From contig JALTBU010000063.1 of assembly GCA_027008345.1 (NCBI GenBank), positions 1 through 8,628 on the forward strand: a DNA stretch of 8,628 nt, in the 5' to 3' direction. The position numbers and the translations under genes were made by a program. Within the stretch, counting starts at the first letter, position 1. Each line of letters opens with the position of its first letter. This DNA comes from Nautiliaceae bacterium (GTDB lineage: Bacteria; Campylobacterota; Campylobacteria; Campylobacterales; Nautiliaceae). The notes beneath the pieces were generated by a model. The model was not told where the DNA came from. It did no database searches and saw only the letters and a list, made by a program, of their open reading frames with translations. Shown in pieces: positions 1-6,330 of the stretch.

Positions 1-74
1 TTTGAATCAGACCATACAAAAATATTTTTATATCCTTTTTCTTTAAACCTTTTAATGATTTTATCTTTATCCAT
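1..74 (-). CDS. N-terminal fragment of an unidentified protein (possibly cupin-like)
   Basis: Partial gene: 24 codons from an ATG at 72-74 run off the left edge of the window without a stop. The peptide begins MDKDKIIKRFKEKGYKNIFV and continues WSDS. A good ribosome binding site (AAGGAG, 5 bases before the ATG) lies in the 9-base gap after truA, so it is very probably translated as the next gene of the same operon. The pattern of a short amphipathic helix followed by a 'GY.NIFVW.D' strand recalls the start of small bacterial cupin proteins. That is a recollection from very little sequence and should not be used as a functional assignment. Confidence 0.6.
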   Translation of the reverse strand, partial: MDKDKIIKRFKEKGYKNIFVWSDS

Positions 75-83
75 ACTGTCTCC

Positions 84-809
84 TTAATACCATATTCTTT
101 CTAAATATAATCCATTTGGTTTTGCAAGATGTTTATTGAAAAGTTTCTTTTTATTTAATTGAAGTTCTAAATCAATCAATGAAAGTTTATTTTCATTTAT
201 TTTTAGCAGAAAGTCCACAATAATTCTTATTTGCCCTCTTAAAAAGCCGTTTCCTATGATTTTAATAATATGAAAATTTTTATGTTTTATTATATAAGCA
301 TCGTAAATTTCTCGGAAGTAATTATTCACTTCGCTGCCTGTTTTTGCAAAATATTCAAAATCGTGTCTGCCTTTTAAGATATTCAAGGCATTTTGGATAA
401 GGGATAAATTTATAGTTTTTGGATAAAAAGTTACATAATTGTCCACAAAAGGATTTGTATAAGGTGATAAAATATATCTATATGAGCGTTTTTTTGCATC
501 AAATCTTGGATTAAAATTATTTGTTATTTGAATTTTTTTGAACATAATTCCAGGCATTAGTATTTGATTTAATATATTTTTAAGTTTTTCAATATCCCAA
601 AAATCAGGTACTTCAAATGAAATTACCTGATTTAGGGCATGAACGCCTCTGTCTGTTCTTCCTGCGTGTTTTATATATGTTTTTATATTTAATTTTAATA
701 AAGCGTTTTGAATTTCTCCAATTACTGTTTTTTTATCAGGTTGCAGTTGGAGACCGTAAAATTTACTTCCGTCATAACTTATTATACATTTTAAAATTTT
801 ATTTTCCAT
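84..809 (-). CDS. truA: tRNA pseudouridine(38-40) synthase TruA
   Basis: TruA converts uridines 38, 39 and 40 in the anticodon arm of many tRNAs to pseudouridine, in the cytoplasm. The 241-residue protein has the family's normal length. It opens with the typical strand and YDGS motif (residues 11-15, followed by FYGLQ). It carries the catalytic motif GRTDRGVHA at 50-58, where Asp53 is the expected nucleophile. Later family blocks include the FNPRFDAKKRSYRY region near 99-112 and the FEYFAKTGSE region, which resembles the usual 'HDF..F...G' segment. The start codon lies inside the end of the upstream permease gene (19-base overlap). The best Shine-Dalgarno (GGAGGA, 821-826) is 11 bases upstream, rather far, so coupling to the permease is likely. 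No nearer in-frame ATG, GTG or TTG exists. Confidence 0.96.
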   Translation of the reverse strand: MENKILKCIISYDGSKFYGLQLQPDKKTVIGEIQNALLKLNIKTYIKHAGRTDRGVHALNQVISFEVPDFWDIEKLKNILNQILMPGIMFKKIQITNNFNPRFDAKKRSYRYILSPYTNPFVDNYVTFYPKTINLSLIQNALNILKGRHDFEYFAKTGSEVNNYFREIYDAYIIKHKNFHIIKIIGNGFLRGQIRIIVDFLLKINENKLSLIDLELQLNKKKLFNKHLAKPNGLYLERIWY

Positions 810-1762
810 TTGTAAAATATTCCTCCGATAATTAGAAATAGAAACGGTATAACAATTGCAAATTCAAATTTTTTATTTACGAATGATAAAACAATATAAA
901 TACTTAAAATCAATATTGAATAAATAAGCCCGTGATTTTTATGAATTCTCGGATGAAAAAAAGAAAACAGTGGTATAAAAAAAAGAAGGGCTATCGGAAT
1001 CAGTGCAAAAGGCAGATAATGTGTAAAAAGTTTTTTGTTAATTTTAAAATAATTTTTAAAATTTAAAATTGAAAGTCTTGTTGTAGGAATAACTTGATTT
1101 ATTTGCATATTTTGATATTTAATTTTAAAAGTTTTGTTAAAGTCATAAAGTTTTCCATTTTGAAGTTTAAATGAGAGGATTCTGTTTTTTATGTAAAGTT
1201 TTGCTTGATTGGCAAAAATAAATTCTTTTTTTTTGCTGTTAAATAGATAAACTTTATTGAAATGTTTGTTTTTTGCGGTAGATGCGAACAAAGACCATTC
1301 TCCAAGCTGTTGAGATACTTTGGAGCTTTGGAAATTGAATTTAGCTTCTTGCGCTTTTTTAGCTTTGAAATTATTAAATGCCGCTTTAGAATATGGAATA
1401 GAAACAAACAGAATAAAAATATTAATTACTGTAAATATTAATGCCAATATTGCAGTAGGTTTTAATATTTTAAAAGGTTTAAATCCCAATGAAAAAAGGG
1501 CTATTAATTCAAAAGTTTCAGAAAATTTTGAGTACACGTTAACAGCAGATATAAAAAAGGAGATACTGAGAGATAAGAATATAATCTGCGGCATTGATAG
1601 CAAATACATCTCAAAAAGTTCTATAAAAGTTATTTTGATATTTGATGTCATATTTGAAATAGAAATAATAAAAATCAATGAAACAATAGTACCGAGAATA
1701 AAAAATATTGTTAAAAATGAAGGGAAAAATTCTTTTAAAATATATTTTGAAATTTTATCCAT
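791..1762 (-). CDS. LptF/LptG-family (YjgP/YjgQ) permease
   Basis: Inner-membrane protein of the YjgP/YjgQ family. LptF and LptG work with the ATPase LptB to extract lipopolysaccharide from the inner membrane and pass it to the periplasmic bridge. The 323 residues show the family plan: membrane segments near 14-36, 57-77 and 101-124, a soluble beta-rich periplasmic part at about 130-240, then segments near 248-270, 277-296 and 301-318. The amphipathic N-terminus (MDKISKYILKEF) and the FELIALFSLGFKPFKIL loop near 84-100 (compare 'ELTALRAAGIS' in other members) support the family. I cannot decide between LptF and LptG; the partner is not in this window. It starts at an ATG that overlaps the prepilin peptidase stop by 8 bases, with GGAG 8 bases upstream inside that gene's last codons. 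A run of nine A (coding strand, 1226-1234) lies in codons 177-179. Confidence 0.85.
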   Translation of the reverse strand: MDKISKYILKEFFPSFLTIFFILGTIVSLIFIISISNMTSNIKITFIELFEMYLLSMPQIIFLSLSISFFISAVNVYSKFSETFELIALFSLGFKPFKILKPTAILALIFTVINIFILFVSIPYSKAAFNNFKAKKAQEAKFNFQSSKVSQQLGEWSLFASTAKNKHFNKVYLFNSKKKEFIFANQAKLYIKNRILSFKLQNGKLYDFNKTFKIKYQNMQINQVIPTTRLSILNFKNYFKINKKLFTHYLPFALIPIALLFFIPLFSFFHPRIHKNHGLIYSILILSIYIVLSFVNKKFEFAIVIPFLFLIIGGIFYKWKIKF

Positions 1763-2507
1763 AAATTACGCTCCACAGATTCATAAAAAAATCTTTAAAA
1801 TACCACACTATAAATGTTGCAAATGCCAAAAACGGTACAAAAGGCAGTTCTAAATCTTTGTTTTTGTATCTTATATAAAGAGACGGAAAAATCGCTATAA
1901 GCGAGGCTATAAAGAGTGCAATTAGTGAAAGTTTTACTCCAAGTAGTGCTCCCATTGTTCCAGCTACGATTATATCACCTTCACCGAGAGCTTCTCGTTT
2001 AAGTATATATGACACATAATATCTTACAAGACTTAATATACCTATCATCAAAAGGGCGTTTTTTATATTTTCTAAAACATCTGTTGATGAAAAAAATGCA
2101 AGTGTTAAAGCTAAAAGATTAAGACTGTCTGGTACTGCTTTATAATCAAGATCAATTACAGATAAAGCCAGAAGTGTTGCAAATAAAGCAAAATTTATTA
2201 CAAAAAATATATCTATTGATTTTAGTTTATAATAAATAATAACAGCCAAAATTCCTGTTATTAGTTCAATTATTGGATATCTTATGGAAATTGATTCTTT
2301 ACAGTTTGCACATTTTCCGCCAAGTATAAACCATCCGAGAACCGGGAGATTATGCCACGGTTTTATTTTTTCACCGCAGTTAGGGCAGCTACTTGGAGGA
2401 GAAATAATACTTTTTCCAAGCGGTATTCTGTAAATTACAACATTTAAAAAACTGCCTATTGCGGTACCGATAACAAATACAAAAACATAAATTAACAAAT
2501 TTTCCAT
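1755..2507 (-). CDS. Prepilin peptidase (type IV leader peptidase and methylase, A24 family)
   Basis: This integral membrane aspartyl protease removes the short leader of type IV pilins and pseudopilins and usually N-methylates the new N-terminus. The 250-residue protein has the N-terminal methylase-type domain: GSFLNVVIYRIP at 18-29, then a four-cysteine zinc-type module (C41, C44, C66, C69) with CPNCG and ANCK. The membrane peptidase domain has two catalytic aspartates. One is in the IDLDYKAVPD segment (D119 or D121, near 118-127) and one is in GEGD (D178). Both are intact, so it should be active. No pilin or pilus assembly genes are nearby. From memory, the C. jejuni gene at this position (Cj0825) is tied to natural transformation, so DNA uptake is the likeliest role (inference). 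Start: ATG with GGAG 8 bases upstream. It follows uppS after a 45-base spacer. Confidence 0.93.
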   Translation of the reverse strand: MENLLIYVFVFVIGTAIGSFLNVVIYRIPLGKSIISPPSSCPNCGEKIKPWHNLPVLGWFILGGKCANCKESISIRYPIIELITGILAVIIYYKLKSIDIFFVINFALFATLLALSVIDLDYKAVPDSLNLLALTLAFFSSTDVLENIKNALLMIGILSLVRYYVSYILKREALGEGDIIVAGTMGALLGVKLSLIALFIASLIAIFPSLYIRYKNKDLELPFVPFLAFATFIVWYFKDFFMNLWSVIYG

Positions 2508-2552
2508 TCTTTATTCTCCATTTTAACTTTCCATTTTTCACTTATCACTTTT
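2501..2552 (-). repeat. Short degenerate repeats in the uppS - prepilin peptidase spacer
   Basis: This is the only real spacer in the minus-strand unit. Read on the minus strand it holds two copies of AAGTGA 7 bases apart (2545-2550 and 2538-2543). Three ATGGARA units follow, at 2534-2528, 2521-2515 and 2507-2501, spaced 13 and 14 bases. The last unit is the start codon region of the prepilin peptidase, and its GGAG (2516-2519) lies inside the second unit. The purine-rich low-complexity character is clear. Whether this is a dispersed genomic repeat or chance cannot be told from one copy. No confident promoter or terminator is visible here. Confidence 0.4.
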
Positions 2553-3215
2553 TTATATTCCTCCAAATCTTCTTTCTCTTTTTTTAAATTCTGTTAAAAT
2601 TTTTTCAAGCTCTTCACTTGTAAAATCAGGCCAGAGGATAGGGGTGAAAAACATTTCAGCATAAGCTATCTGCCAGAGTAAAAAATTACTGACTCTAATT
2701 TCTCCGCTTGTGCGTATCAACAAATCTACATCTCTTCCGATATCAAGATTTTTTTGAATATTTTCAGGTGTGATTTCTTCATTTTTTTCTATCATTTTTT
2801 TTACGGCTCTTGTTATTTCATCACGGCTTCCATAATTTAGTGCCAAAACCTGAGTTAATTTTTTGTTATTTTTAGTAACTTCTTTTGTATAAGCTATTCT
2901 TTTTTTTAATTTGTTGCTAAATTTTGAAATATCACCTATTGTTTCAAATTTAACATCATTTTTAATATATGTATCAAGCTCTTTTTTCAGCCAGTTATCA
3001 AGAAGTTTCATTAAAAAATCAATTTCCATTTTAGGTCTTTTCCAATTTTCTGTTGAGAAAGCATAAAGTGTTAAAGTGTCAATTTCATGGTTATTTGCGC
3101 AGTATTCGGTTATTTCTTTTACTACTTCTGCACCTTTTTTGTGCCCTTCTATTCTTTTAAGACCTCTTTTTTTGGCCCATCTCCCATTTCCATCCATTAT
3201 AATTGCCAAATGCAC
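2553..3215 (-). CDS. uppS: Undecaprenyl diphosphate synthase (cis-prenyltransferase)
   Basis: UppS extends farnesyl diphosphate with isopentenyl units in cis to make C55 undecaprenyl diphosphate, the lipid carrier for peptidoglycan and surface polysaccharide. All signature blocks are present in 220 residues. These are IIMDGNGRWAKKRG at 5-18 with catalytic Asp8, GHKKGAE at 24-30 (His25), YAFSTENWKRP at 51-61, ALNYGSRDEI near 125-134, and DLLIRTSGE with RVSNFLLWQIAYAE at 164-187. The last block holds the diphosphate-binding arginines (R168, R174) and Glu187. The start is a GTG at 3213-3215: an in-frame stop lies four codons upstream, and AAAGG sits 6 bases before the GTG. The gap to the preceding gene's stop is one base, so translation is probably coupled. 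It sits in one operon with glmU, another envelope precursor gene. Confidence 0.96.
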   Translation of the reverse strand: MHLAIIMDGNGRWAKKRGLKRIEGHKKGAEVVKEITEYCANNHEIDTLTLYAFSTENWKRPKMEIDFLMKLLDNWLKKELDTYIKNDVKFETIGDISKFSNKLKKRIAYTKEVTKNNKKLTQVLALNYGSRDEITRAVKKMIEKNEEITPENIQKNLDIGRDVDLLIRTSGEIRVSNFLLWQIAYAEMFFTPILWPDFTSEELEKILTEFKKRERRFGGI

Positions 3216-3216
3216 A

Positions 3217-3879
3217 TTAAGCCTTTATGTTTATTAAATTTTCACTGAATTCATACAGTGGTTTTGTCTCTTTTAAAAAAGTATTTACTTTTAAATCTAT
3301 CATATCTGCGTATTCATTTATTATTTGCAGTGTGTTTTTAAAAGGAGAATATATGTTTAAAGTATTATCAAAAATTTCCCCTTCGATTTCTCCTAAATTA
3401 TTAAATAATGCATAAAATTTTAACTTATTTTTTTGGAATTTATATTGAAGGATAGCTTTTTTTTTATCATTTATAAAAATGTGATAAATTTTTTGATTGT
3501 AGGCTAAAAGTATATTCATATAAAATATAAATTCTTCTTTTGTTAGAGCATTTGAGAGGTTATTTAATATCTGTTGTTTATTATTGACATCTTTTGGTTG
3601 AATTTTTTCAAACATAATTGCAATTTTTGAAAGAGGTTTAAGGTTTGAAATTGTGATATTCCCTTGTACTTCTTTTGTGATTGCAAAATATTTTCCTTTT
3701 TTGAGGGGAATAAAACTTTTGGTTATAACCTCTCTTTTACCAAGCTGTATCAGGTACTTGATATCATTTAATTTTTCTTTTACTTCAAGTTTAACGGGAA
3801 GTGTCGTATTAAATTCAATTGACTCAAGCCTGTTTAAGGCTTTTAGAATTTTACCTGTTTCAGAGATTTTTAACGGCAT
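3217..3879 (-). CDS. Unrecognised 220-residue soluble protein with a FliK-like look
   Basis: I cannot name this gene. The product is soluble, with no signal peptide or membrane segment, and is lysine-rich without cysteine. Three parts can be seen. A beta-rich segment (about 28-80) has the pattern 'YLIQLGKREVITKSFIPLKKG', a helical linker covers about 95-130, and a C-terminal alpha/beta part (131-205) has NLGEIEGEIFDNTLNIYS and then a helix. The first pattern (strand, LG, strand, then 'S..PL..G') recalls N-terminal domains of FliK-like hook-length proteins. The second recalls the 'LG.VEV.I' of the FliK C-terminal domain. This is a fold-level guess only. The ATG at 3877-3879 is preferred: AAGG lies 6 bases upstream, whereas a TTG one codon earlier is only 3 bases from it. 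It overlaps coaBC by 20 bases. From memory, C. jejuni also has a small unknown gene in this slot (Cj0823). Confidence 0.8.
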   Translation of the reverse strand: MPLKISETGKILKALNRLESIEFNTTLPVKLEVKEKLNDIKYLIQLGKREVITKSFIPLKKGKYFAITKEVQGNITISNLKPLSKIAIMFEKIQPKDVNNKQQILNNLSNALTKEEFIFYMNILLAYNQKIYHIFINDKKKAILQYKFQKNKLKFYALFNNLGEIEGEIFDNTLNIYSPFKNTLQIINEYADMIDLKVNTFLKETKPLYEFSENLINIKA

Positions 3880-5002
3880 CAACTACCTTAAATGATATTT
3901 TTTCTTTTGACTCCTGTGGAAATTTAATTTCTTTGTTTTCTGTAATAAAAATAATTTCATTTTCCTCGCTTCCAAAATCATTTTTTGTTAAAAGATTTAA
4001 ACATATAGCATCAAGATTTTTATTTATAAGTGTGTTTTTTGCATATTTCAGAGCGTTTTTTTCATCCCGTTCAGCTTTAAAACCTATTTTTTTGAATTTT
4101 TTATCTTTAAGTGATTTTAATATGTCTATGTTTTGTTCAAGTTCTAAAACCATTCTTTCACCGATTTGCTCTTTTTTTAATTTTCCGGGTGTATATTCAG
4201 GTTTATAATCAACAATAGCAGCAGCCATTATAAGATAATCCGGATTTTCATTTAGTATTGCATCAAGATAATCTTTTGCGCTTTTAACTTTAATTTGTTT
4301 TATTTCTTTACTCAGATTATGCTCTTTGCTTGATATAAGAGTAACATCTGCTCCTTTTATATAAAATGCTTTTGCCAAAGCTTCTCCCATTTTACCACTT
4401 GAGAAGTTGCTTATATATCTTACATCATCAATTTTTTCAATACTTCCTCCGGCTGTAACAACTACTTTTTTATTTTTCCAAAAATTTTCTTTATTAACTT
4501 CTCTTAAAGCTCTTAAATATATCTCATCAGGCTCTGCCATTTTCCCAATTCCCTCATCACCGCATGCAAGAAGACCGCTGTTTGCTTCTATACAGTTTAA
4601 ATTCTTTATAGCTTCTTGGGTTGTTGGGTGAAGATACATATTGGTATTTGCCGCAGGTGCAAAAAGTATCGGGGCTGTTGTGGCAAGATAAATCTGTAAC
4701 AATAAATTATCAGCTATCCCTCTGTATGCTTTATTTAAAGTGTTTGCGGTAGCAGGGGCTATTATATAGATATCCGCCCATTTTGCATAGTCTATATGAT
4801 TTATATCAGATGACCAGTCTTCATTTTCTTGTGTAAGTACTTTGTGTCTTGTTAGGCTCTCAAAAGTTAGAGGAGTGATAAATTTCTGAGCGGATTTGCT
4901 CATAACAACTTTTACATTGTCTCCTCTTTTTACAAAAAGTCTTATAAGTTCACAGGTTTTATAAATTGCTATACTTCCGCTGACTCCAATTAATACATTC
5001 AT
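3860..5002 (-). CDS. coaBC: Bifunctional phosphopantothenoylcysteine decarboxylase / phosphopantothenate-cysteine ligase
   Basis: CoaBC (Dfp) carries out two steps of coenzyme A synthesis: ligation of cysteine to 4'-phosphopantothenate (CoaB) and FMN-dependent decarboxylation to 4'-phosphopantetheine (CoaC). The 380 residues contain both domains. CoaC (1 to about 165) has GVSGSIAIYK (6-15), HID with the catalytic His69, IAPATANT (81-88), the APAANTNM block with Asn119, and the flap ACGDEGIGKMAEP with Cys147. CoaB (about 175-380) has TAGGSIEKIDDVRYISNFSS (183-202) with Asn199, AAAIVDYKP (260-268) and the lysine-rich KLKKEQ (274-279). One oddity: the usual PxMNxxMW motif reads PAANTNMY, with Met replaced by Ala but the key Asn kept. 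Its ATG shares one base with the glmU stop (TAATG). A weak GGGA precedes it, so coupling to glmU is probable. Confidence 0.96.
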   Translation of the reverse strand: MNVLIGVSGSIAIYKTCELIRLFVKRGDNVKVVMSKSAQKFITPLTFESLTRHKVLTQENEDWSSDINHIDYAKWADIYIIAPATANTLNKAYRGIADNLLLQIYLATTAPILFAPAANTNMYLHPTTQEAIKNLNCIEANSGLLACGDEGIGKMAEPDEIYLRALREVNKENFWKNKKVVVTAGGSIEKIDDVRYISNFSSGKMGEALAKAFYIKGADVTLISSKEHNLSKEIKQIKVKSAKDYLDAILNENPDYLIMAAAIVDYKPEYTPGKLKKEQIGERMVLELEQNIDILKSLKDKKFKKIGFKAERDEKNALKYAKNTLINKNLDAICLNLLTKNDFGSEENEIIFITENKEIKFPQESKEKISFKVVDAVKNL

Positions 5003-6282
5003 TATTTTTTCCCGAAAAACTTATAATAAAATCCTTGTACAATTTTAAGAGGTGTTCTGCTGATTGCCAGAGAGCCTTTTGGTATGTCTTTATTTACTGT
5101 ACTTCCTGCGGCAATTATCACATCATCTTCTATTGTTACAGGTGCTATTAACTGGGTGTCGCTTCCTACAAAAACATTTTTGCCGATTTTTGTTTTGTAT
5201 TTAGCTTTTCCGTCGTAATTGCAAGTAATTGTTCCGGCTCCTATGTTTGTTCCGCTTTCAATCTCACTGTCTCCAAGATAACTGAGATGTCCTGCTTTTA
5301 CATCATTTAATTTTGACGCTTTAACTTCCACAAAATTACCTATTTTACTGTCAGTAATTTCACTTTTTGGTCTTATTCTTGCCATCGGTCCTATTTCACT
5401 GTTGTTGATTATTGCTTCTTCTATTACAGAATTTGCTTTAATCTTAGAGTTTATTATTTTGCTTTTTTTAATAACACATCCGCTCTCAATCTCACATTCA
5501 CCTTCAAATTTACTGTAAGCATCAATGAATACAGTATCAGGAAGTCTTATTATTACACCGGCTTTCATCCATTTCTCTTTTATTCTGTCACACATAATTT
5601 TTTCAGCTTCAGCCAAATCTTTTTTGGAGTTAATTCCTTTAAAATCTTCAACACCGACTTCAAGGGCTTTTACTTTTAATCCGTCTTTAACCGCCATTTC
5701 TATTATATCGGTAAGGTAATATTCTTTTTGGGCGTTATTATTATCAAGCATCGGTATATATTTTTCAAGTACTTCTTTTTTAAACATATAAACGCCTGCA
5801 TTGACATAAGGAATTTTAAGCTCATCCTCGCTGGCGTCTTTTTGTTCGACTATTTTTTTAACATTACCGTTCTCAATTACAACCCTGCCGTAACCGTCAG
5901 GATTTTCAAGTTTCATAATACTCATAACAATATCAGCGTCAATTTCAAAAAATTTTTGAATTTCTTGTGATGTAACAAGCGGCATATCACCGTTAAGTAT
6001 TAAAATTTTGTCTTCTGTAAAAGGCACTTCTTTTAAAGCACCTCCGGTCCCAGGGAATTTTTCAAGGTTTTGTTTATGAATTCTTACACCTTTTTTTTCA
6101 ATCTTTTTTTTCACTTCATCAAATTTATGAGCTAAAATTACATCAATACTGCTTGTGATTTTTTTAGATTCGTCGATTATATAATCAATCATGGATTTGT
6201 TACAAAGTGTATGAAGCACTTTTGGAGTGTCTGATTTCATTCTTGTGCCTTTACCGGCTGCGAGGATGATTATCTGAGGCAT
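5002..6282 (-). CDS. glmU: Bifunctional UDP-GlcNAc synthesis enzyme (glucosamine-1-P acetyltransferase / GlcNAc-1-P uridylyltransferase)
   Basis: GlmU acetylates glucosamine-1-phosphate and then couples it to UTP, giving UDP-N-acetylglucosamine for peptidoglycan and LPS. The N-terminal uridylyltransferase shows LAAGKGTRMKSDTPKVLH (7-24), FPGTGGAL (76-83), NGDMP with metal-binding Asp99, NPDGYGRV (127-134) with VEQKDA (145-150), and GINS with Asn218. The C-terminal left-handed beta-helix (from about 250) has hexapeptide repeats, RIRP (302-305), KAGHLSYLGD with catalytic His332, NIGAGTITCNYDG (346-358) and FVGSDTQLIAP (371-381). At 426 residues it is complete and slightly shorter than the E. 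coli enzyme, as I recall for relatives. It is the first gene of the minus-strand unit, with an ATG start, AAGGA 7 bases upstream and a perfect extended -10 just beyond. GTGGAL replaces the common GTGHA. Confidence 0.97.
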   Translation of the reverse strand: MPQIIILAAGKGTRMKSDTPKVLHTLCNKSMIDYIIDESKKITSSIDVILAHKFDEVKKKIEKKGVRIHKQNLEKFPGTGGALKEVPFTEDKILILNGDMPLVTSQEIQKFFEIDADIVMSIMKLENPDGYGRVVIENGNVKKIVEQKDASEDELKIPYVNAGVYMFKKEVLEKYIPMLDNNNAQKEYYLTDIIEMAVKDGLKVKALEVGVEDFKGINSKKDLAEAEKIMCDRIKEKWMKAGVIIRLPDTVFIDAYSKFEGECEIESGCVIKKSKIINSKIKANSVIEEAIINNSEIGPMARIRPKSEITDSKIGNFVEVKASKLNDVKAGHLSYLGDSEIESGTNIGAGTITCNYDGKAKYKTKIGKNVFVGSDTQLIAPVTIEDDVIIAAGSTVNKDIPKGSLAISRTPLKIVQGFYYKFFGKK

Positions 6283-6292
6283 ACAAAAATCC

Positions 6293-6308
6293 TTTTTTTT
6301 GTTACAAT
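6293..6308 (+). promoter_or_regulatory. Promoter of motA-motB-fliP (extended -10 with T-tract)
   Basis: A run of eight T (6293-6300) leads into TGTTACAAT (6300-6308), one mismatch from the extended -10 TGnTATAAT. The predicted start near 6315 leaves a leader of about 16 bases containing AAAAAAGG, with the GG 8 bases before the motA ATG. No sigma-54 (GGCAC..TTGC) or sigma-28-like flagellar promoter is visible in the 48-base gap. Control by the housekeeping sigma is therefore the simplest reading. The -10 overlaps the opposing glmU -10 by two bases (6307-6308). Confidence 0.65.
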
Positions 6309-6320
6309 TATATCAAAAAA
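6307..6320 (-). promoter_or_regulatory. Promoter of the glmU operon (extended -10 with T-tract)
   Basis: Read on the minus strand, TTTTTT (6320-6315) runs directly into TGATATAAT (6315-6307). This is an exact match to the extended -10 TGnTATAAT used by the housekeeping sigma factor, preceded by the T-rich stretch that in Campylobacterota commonly stands in for a -35 box. Transcription should start near 6299-6301. That gives an 18-base leader, A-rich and containing the AAGGA ribosome binding site. No operator-like repeat separate from the promoter symmetry is visible. Confidence 0.75.
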
Positions 6321-6330
6321 GGCTTAGTTT

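Noticed and set aside
1038..1070. A 33-base stretch of only A and T with TTTTAAAA palindromes, considered as an unwinding element or promoter
   Set aside because: It codes without interruption for part of the permease (LNFKNYFKINKK region), and the composition follows from Asn, Lys and Phe codons. No DnaA boxes are nearby.
1320..1853. A 177-codon open frame on the plus strand, antisense to the permease and prepilin peptidase genes
   Set aside because: It lies opposite two well-supported genes with recognised motifs, its product resembles no family, and AT-rich coding DNA often leaves such mirror frames open.
3880..3882. TTG as the start of the unknown 220-residue protein (one residue longer)
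   Set aside because: The adjacent ATG is a stronger start and has the better distance (6 bases) to AAGG.
3819..4208. A 129-codon plus-strand frame opposite the coaBC and unknown-protein genes
   Set aside because: It has a low-complexity Ser/Phe-rich product typical of an antisense reading, and it conflicts with coaBC.
6283..6330. Sigma-54 or sigma-28 flagellar promoter before motA
   Set aside because: Neither a GGCAC-N5-TTGC type box nor a flagellar sigma-28 type box is present; the extended -10 elements explain the gap.
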